A stretch of DNA of 64,000 bases from Ruminococcus gauvreauii (GTDB lineage: Bacteria > Bacillota > Clostridia > Lachnospirales > Lachnospiraceae), in assembly GCF_025151995.1 (NCBI RefSeq), contig NZ_CP102290.1, positions 2,418,001-2,482,000 of the forward strand, written 5' to 3'. Below are positions 60,358 to 64,000 of the stretch, piece by piece. The position numbers and the translations under genes are program-made. Each line of letters begins with the position of its first letter. The first letter of the stretch is position 1. The notes beneath the pieces are model-generated. The model was not told the origin of the DNA. It did no database searches and saw only the letters and a program-made list of their open reading frames with translations.

Positions 60358-60624
60358 ATGCAGCTGCCATTAAAGACAAGGATTTTACAGTATGCACTTC
60401 TGAAAGAAGAAGATTTTACGGTCGATGATATCATGAAGGGCATTGAAAACGAGTACAAAGGCGAGCGCCTTTTTAACAAAAAACTGATCGAGGAATATTT
60501 TCAGTCGTTTGTGGGAATTGGATTCTTTGAGGAGTCGAGACTTGAATTCGACAACAACGGAGAACTTATTACATATTGCAAAACAACGGATTACGCGAAA
60601 GACAGATGTAAAATGTTGATGTAA
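60358..60624 (+). CDS. Small protein of unknown function, possible winged helix
   Basis: 88 residues: MQLPLKTRILQYALLKEEDF, then a helical stretch ending KKLIEEYFQSFVGIGFFEES, a beta hairpin with LEFDNNGELITYC, and a short tail. The alternation suggests a small winged-helix fold, possibly a regulator or an accessory subunit of the B12 enzyme. No family recognised. AAGGAGG precedes the ATG, and it is the last gene before the operon's hairpin. Confidence 0.7.
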   Translation: MQLPLKTRILQYALLKEEDFTVDDIMKGIENEYKGERLFNKKLIEEYFQSFVGIGFFEESRLEFDNNGELITYCKTTDYAKDRCKMLM

Positions 60625-60668
60625 TAACAGTCTCCTTATACATATACTCCTTATATACTTCTAAGAAG

Positions 60669-60703
60669 GGTGCTGCCTGTTAGCTGAGCTATCGGGCGGC
60701 ACC
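60669..60703 (+). terminator. Hairpin ending the eight-gene operon
   Basis: GGTGCTGCC (60669-60677) pairs with GGCGGCACC (60695-60703) with one G-U; a TAGCT/AGCTA stem caps it. Only three T follow, so efficiency is uncertain. Confidence 0.6.
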
Positions 60704-60749
60704 TTTGCCTGTTACTGATAATCCCGCTGTAAAATGTACGCAAAAAACA

Positions 60750-60777
60750 TTGACAAACACAAAATAATATATATAAT
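60750..60777 (+). promoter_or_regulatory. Promoter of the first ROK gene
   Basis: TTGACA (60750-60755) and TATAAT (60772-60777) with a 16-bp spacer, 71 bp before the start. Confidence 0.68.
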
Positions 60778-60848
60778 TAAAATATAAAGTAAAAGTACTA
60801 AAATAAATCAAATGAAACGGATCAATGGATTTAGAAGGAGTCTGGAGC

Positions 60849-61871
60849 ATGAGATTGAAAAGCGTATCAGAACTAAAAAATTTAAATACAGAGCGAATTC
60901 GCCGGGCAATACAGGAAAAGAGGATCTTTACGAAATCAATGATCTTCAGAGAAACATCACTCAGTATGGCGACCTGCGGCAATACGATCAATGATATGCT
61001 TGAAGACAATGAAGTCATACAGGTAGATCGGGAAGAGCTGCAGATGGGACGTCCGGTAGCACGGTTTACTTACAACAGGGATTATCTGCATGTGATGGGA
61101 GTCTCGATTTTTACAGAAAACCATAAATACACGGCAAAGATCGTGATCACTGACGCACTGGGCGGCACACTGAGGCGCAGACGCTGTGATTATCAGGAGT
61201 TTGAATATGCAGACCTGCTGCAGCTTTTATCAGAGGAACTGCGGACGGATCCGTTTATTAAAGGCATTGAAATCGGTGTTCCGGGGGTCATCAATGAGGA
61301 TATGCTCGAAAAGTGTGATATTCAGTCTCTGGCAGGACTTCAACTGTGCCGCATGCTGGAAGAGGAGCTGCATGTTACGGTACAGGTGAAGAACGATATG
61401 GATTACATGGCATACGGGGCCTATCACACCAGATCTGATAACAGAGGGAACCTGGCAGCGCTTTATTTTCCCCGTGACGGTAAGGGGATCGTTGGCTGCG
61501 GATTTGTCATTGACGGAAAAGTATTAAAAGGTTTTTCTAATTTTGCCGGTGAACTGTATGTGATTCCGGAAGCTTTTGGAATTTCCCGGCAGCAGCAGGC
61601 AAATGCGTGGAAGTGCAGAGAAAATTTTCTAAAATATGCAGCGGCTATGATACTGACGGTCGTCGCCAGTATGAACCCGGAGGAAATCATTATCATGGGA
61701 AGTGATGTACAGGACGGGGAACTGTCATGGATTAAAAACTATTGTGCCGGTATCATACCGGAGAAACATATGGTCAATATCAGTATAGACGGTGAATATG
61801 AAGAAACCTACAGCAAAGGCCTGATCAAATCAGCGCTGAACAGGCTTCTGTTTCCGGTTTCTGAAGTTTAA
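60849..61871 (+). CDS. ROK-family transcriptional regulator 1
   Basis: 340 residues. N-terminal winged HTH (NTERIRRAIQEKRIFTKSMI, LSMATCGNTINDMLEDNEV, with MGRPVARFTYN as the linker motif) and a ROK sugar-kinase-like domain (IEIGVPGVINEDMLEKCDI, VKNDMDYMAYGAYH, GIVGCGFVIDGKVLKGFSNF). The ROK zinc site (C-x-C-G-x2-G-C) and the E-x-G-H motif are missing (FAGELYVI), so it may sense a ligand without that structural zinc. ATG 60849 has AGAAGGAG eight bases upstream. Paralogue of the next gene; probable repressor of the operon upstream. Confidence 0.85.
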   Translation: MRLKSVSELKNLNTERIRRAIQEKRIFTKSMIFRETSLSMATCGNTINDMLEDNEVIQVDREELQMGRPVARFTYNRDYLHVMGVSIFTENHKYTAKIVITDALGGTLRRRRCDYQEFEYADLLQLLSEELRTDPFIKGIEIGVPGVINEDMLEKCDIQSLAGLQLCRMLEEELHVTVQVKNDMDYMAYGAYHTRSDNRGNLAALYFPRDGKGIVGCGFVIDGKVLKGFSNFAGELYVIPEAFGISRQQQANAWKCRENFLKYAAAMILTVVASMNPEEIIIMGSDVQDGELSWIKNYCAGIIPEKHMVNISIDGEYEETYSKGLIKSALNRLLFPVSEV

Positions 61872-61873
61872 GA

Positions 61874-61926
61874 TTGATAATCAGAAGAAAGTAAGTTATA
61901 ATAACACATATAAATAGTGTTATTAT
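61874..61926 (+). promoter_or_regulatory. Promoter and palindromic operator of the second ROK gene
   Basis: TTGATA (61874-61879), 17 bp, TATAAT (61897-61902). A palindrome with 10-bp arms ATAATAACAC (61898-61907) and GTGTTATTAT (61917-61926) around nine bases overlaps the -10, the position of an autorepressor site. Confidence 0.78.
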
Positions 61927-61958
61927 TAATTGATGAAATGTAGGTGAAGGAAAAGAAA

Positions 61959-62984
61959 ATGGTATCTTGGAGCACACCGGATCTTAAACTTTACAATAAG
62001 GAGCTGATTCGGAAGGAAATTCAGAATAATGAAACATGCAGGAAATCACAGATCGCACAGCTGACATCACTGAGTATCGGTACATGCAACACGGCGATCA
62101 ACGAAATGCTGAGAGACAATGAGATCATCAAGGTCGATCAGGAAGAACTGATCATGGGGCGCCCGGCAGACAGATTCTGTTATAATAAGGACTATTTTCA
62201 TGTGATGGGCATGTACTTAAGCGGAGAGCACAGATGCAATCGGATCGAATATGCTGTTGCAGATGCACTTGGAAATGAGAACGTGCATGAATCCATCGAG
62301 ACAGAGGCTATCACGTATGGCGTGATCGAGAAGATTGTGGATGAGATGCTCGCAGCAGACCCCCTGATCGAGAGTCTTTCGATTGGAATACCCGGAATCA
62401 CAAGCGGGGGAGTCGTGGAACGGTGTGATATTTCGACGATCGTCGGAGTGGATCTGGAAGGTCAGCTTCGCAGAAAGTTTCATATCGATGTGGAAGTGCG
62501 CAATGACATGGATTTTATCGCGTATGGAGCCTATCATACGATTTACAATGGTTCAGCCAATATGGCGGCTGTGTTTTTTCCGTCCGAGAGTGAAGGTACG
62601 GTTGGCTGCGGGTTTGTGGTTAACGGAAAAGTACTGAGAGGCTACACAAAGTTTTCAGGAGAAGTTTCCTATATTCTGGAGGGATTTGGCATTTCCAGAA
62701 AGCAGCAGGCGAAGTACTGGGGGGACCGGGATATTTTCCTGGTCTACGCAGCGCAGATTGTCCTGATCATCATCGCCACATTGGATCCGGAGGAGATCGT
62801 GCTGACAGGCAACGGGATTCACCAGGATGAAGTACCGGCAATCGTTGAGTTCTGCAGTAAGATCGTATCCGACAGTCATATCCCTAAGATCATTGCTACC
62901 AGCGACTATGCGGATAATTACATTAAAGGACTGGTCAGGGCATCCATCAACAGAATCTCTTTTCCGATTTCCGAGCCGCTTTAA
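61959..62984 (+). CDS. ROK-family transcriptional regulator 2
   Basis: 341 residues, clearly paralogous to the preceding gene along its whole length: HTH with KSQIAQLTSLSIGTCNTAIN, MGRPADRFCYN, then IGIPGITSGGVVERCDISTI, VRNDMDFIAYGAYH and TVGCGFVVNGKVLRGYTKFS. The ROK zinc-site cysteines are again absent. ATG 61959 lies eight bases after GAAGG; GTG 61944 is an alternative. An operator overlaps its own promoter. Confidence 0.85.
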   Translation: MVSWSTPDLKLYNKELIRKEIQNNETCRKSQIAQLTSLSIGTCNTAINEMLRDNEIIKVDQEELIMGRPADRFCYNKDYFHVMGMYLSGEHRCNRIEYAVADALGNENVHESIETEAITYGVIEKIVDEMLAADPLIESLSIGIPGITSGGVVERCDISTIVGVDLEGQLRRKFHIDVEVRNDMDFIAYGAYHTIYNGSANMAAVFFPSESEGTVGCGFVVNGKVLRGYTKFSGEVSYILEGFGISRKQQAKYWGDRDIFLVYAAQIVLIIIATLDPEEIVLTGNGIHQDEVPAIVEFCSKIVSDSHIPKIIATSDYADNYIKGLVRASINRISFPISEPL

Positions 62985-63002
62985 TTACAGAGTATTTAGA
63001 AT

Positions 63003-63040
63003 AAAAGCAATGCAGTTTTGAAAAAAGCTGCATTGCTTTT
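63003..63040 (+). terminator. Intrinsic terminator after the second ROK gene
   Basis: AAAAGCAATGCAG (63003-63015) and CTGCATTGCTTTT (63028-63040) form a perfect 13-bp stem with a 12-base loop; the T-run is inside the stem end. Confidence 0.85.
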
Positions 63041-63103
63041 GCATAATTAATATAATACTTATAATAAATGTTGAATGATAAGCTGGAGCACAGGGAGGTA
63101 TTT

Positions 63104-64000
63104 ATGTCTGAATTTATTAAAATTCGAGGAGCAAGAGAGAATAATCTGAAGAATATCAGTCTGGACATTCCAAAAGGAAAGATTGTCGCCTTTGCCGGTG
63201 TGTCCGGTTCGGGAAAAACATCGATTGTTTTTGATACCATCGCATCGGAATCCATGAGGCAGCTCTATGAGACATTTCCGCTGTACGTAAGGAACAAAAT
63301 GCCATACTATCAGGCGCCAAAGGCGGATGAGATACGCAATCTGACCACGGCAATCGTAATAGATCAGAAGACATACAGCGGGGATGTGCGGTCGACGGCG
63401 GGCACGATGACTGATATCAGCCCGATGCTGCGGATCCTCTTTTCACGATATGCCGACCATTCCGCGGGAGCATCCAGCGCGTATTCCTTCAATGATCCGT
63501 CTGGCATGTGCCCCGTGTGTTCAGGGCTTGGCAGAACCGTCCGGTTCAATATGGACAGAGTGCTGGACATGAAAAAATCGCTGAACGAAGGGGCAATTCA
63601 ACTGCCGGGATTCCAGATCGGCACCTATCAGTGGCAGATGTATGCGAACAGCGGAAGGTTTGACCCTGATAAATCGTTAGAGGACTATACGGAAGAAGAA
63701 ATGGACTTTTTTCTCCACGGATCGGACCTGATCGTTGAGATCAAAAATACGACCGGCAAAGTCTGGGACAGCTCTTATAATCTGACTTATGAGGGTCTGC
63801 TGGACCGCATTGACCGCCTGTATCTGAAAAAAACCCAAAAGACAGTCGGAAAAGCAACAATGAACCTGATCCATGATTTCACGGATGAGTGCGAGTGTCC
63901 CTGCTGTCATGGAAGGAGATTAAAACCAGAGGCGCTGGAGAGTAAGATTGAAGGATACAGTATCTGGGATATGGGACAGATGGAGGTTACAGAACTGATC
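63104..64000 (+). CDS. UvrA-like ABC ATPase, N-terminal part
   Basis: 299 codons are visible; the gene continues past the window. MSEFIKIRGARENNLKNISL and FAGVSGSGKTSIVFDTI are the UvrA N-terminal ATPase; MCPVCSGLGR and CPCCHGRRLKPEALE are zinc-finger/UvrA-B regions. VIDQKTYSGDVRSTAGTMTD, with Q-K in place of the usual Q-x-P pattern, and the shortened insertion suggest a UvrA2-type paralogue, linked in other bacteria to DNA-drug tolerance, rather than housekeeping UvrA. GGGAGG precedes the ATG. Confidence 0.85.
   Translation, partial: MSEFIKIRGARENNLKNISLDIPKGKIVAFAGVSGSGKTSIVFDTIASESMRQLYETFPLYVRNKMPYYQAPKADEIRNLTTAIVIDQKTYSGDVRSTAGTMTDISPMLRILFSRYADHSAGASSAYSFNDPSGMCPVCSGLGRTVRFNMDRVLDMKKSLNEGAIQLPGFQIGTYQWQMYANSGRFDPDKSLEDYTEEEMDFFLHGSDLIVEIKNTTGKVWDSSYNLTYEGLLDRIDRLYLKKTQKTVGKATMNLIHDFTDECECPCCHGRRLKPEALESKIEGYSIWDMGQMEVTELI

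Overview
The window looks like a chromosomal segment of a spore-forming gut Clostridium of the Lachnospiraceae type. The evidence is moderate GC, strong AGGAGG ribosome binding sites, several sporulation genes (yabP, yabQ, spoIIE, a CotS-type gene, cwlD) and the conserved Firmicute gene orders gdpP-rplI-dnaB and mazG-hup-rqcP-yabP-yabQ-divIC-spoIIE-tilS-hpt-ftsH. No rRNA, CRISPR array, insertion sequence or phage was seen.

Layout. 1-2040: end of a thiazole operon (thiG, thiH, and a gene that looks like tenI rather than thiE). 2041-9175: housekeeping genes (cell-wall hydrolase, c-di-AMP phosphodiesterase gdpP, rplI, dnaB), a MerR-like regulator, a ferredoxin and a small redox-disulfide protein. 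8565-17578: an accessory locus holding an HTH protein, a CpaF/TadA ATPase, a fused TadB/TadC-like membrane protein, four very short N-terminal 'EYG' pilin-like proteins that start at the mature pilin end, two TadE/F-like pseudopilins and a 1211-residue secreted LRR/fimbrial-type protein. 17598-22672 (minus): a FtsX-type ABC exporter with its two-component system; the same TTGAGA-N5-TTGAGA direct repeat lies before both the regulator and the exporter. 22717-29221: mecA, a GH18/SH3 wall enzyme, a DivIVA-like protein and a large membrane protein. 29440-36187: cwlD, sua5, a catalytically dead low-MW phosphatase relative, comEB, proS, cca and a CotS-like gene. 36220-46009: phosphoglucomutase and the mazG-to-ftsH block. 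46340-50429: a GH13 amylase-type enzyme, tRNA-Tyr and tRNA-Leu, an Rpn-type nuclease and a 197-bp structured repeat. 50528-62984: a flavoprotein, then an eight-gene operon (51420-60624) and two ROK-type regulators. 63104-end: a UvrA paralogue, cut by the window edge.

Two loci are the best candidates for undescribed systems. The first is the streamlined Tad-like machine, whose pilins appear to be translated without leader peptides and which has no prepilin peptidase, CpaB or CpaE in the locus. The second is the operon joining a class-III aminotransferase, a hydantoinase/oxoprolinase-type ATPase, an alpha/beta hydrolase, an RbsD/FucU mutarotase, a GPH symporter, a B12-binding mutase-like fusion protein, an EamA permease and a small unknown protein. 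Its substrate cannot be read from sequence, but transport plus B12 chemistry plus amino transfer suggests a dedicated catabolic route under ROK control.

Regulation can be read in several places. Likely sigma-E promoters precede yabP and the CotS-like gene. The spoIIE promoter keeps consensus boxes 21 bp apart, the arrangement known for Spo0A-activated promoters. A 29-bp palindrome overlaps the -10 of the second ROK gene.
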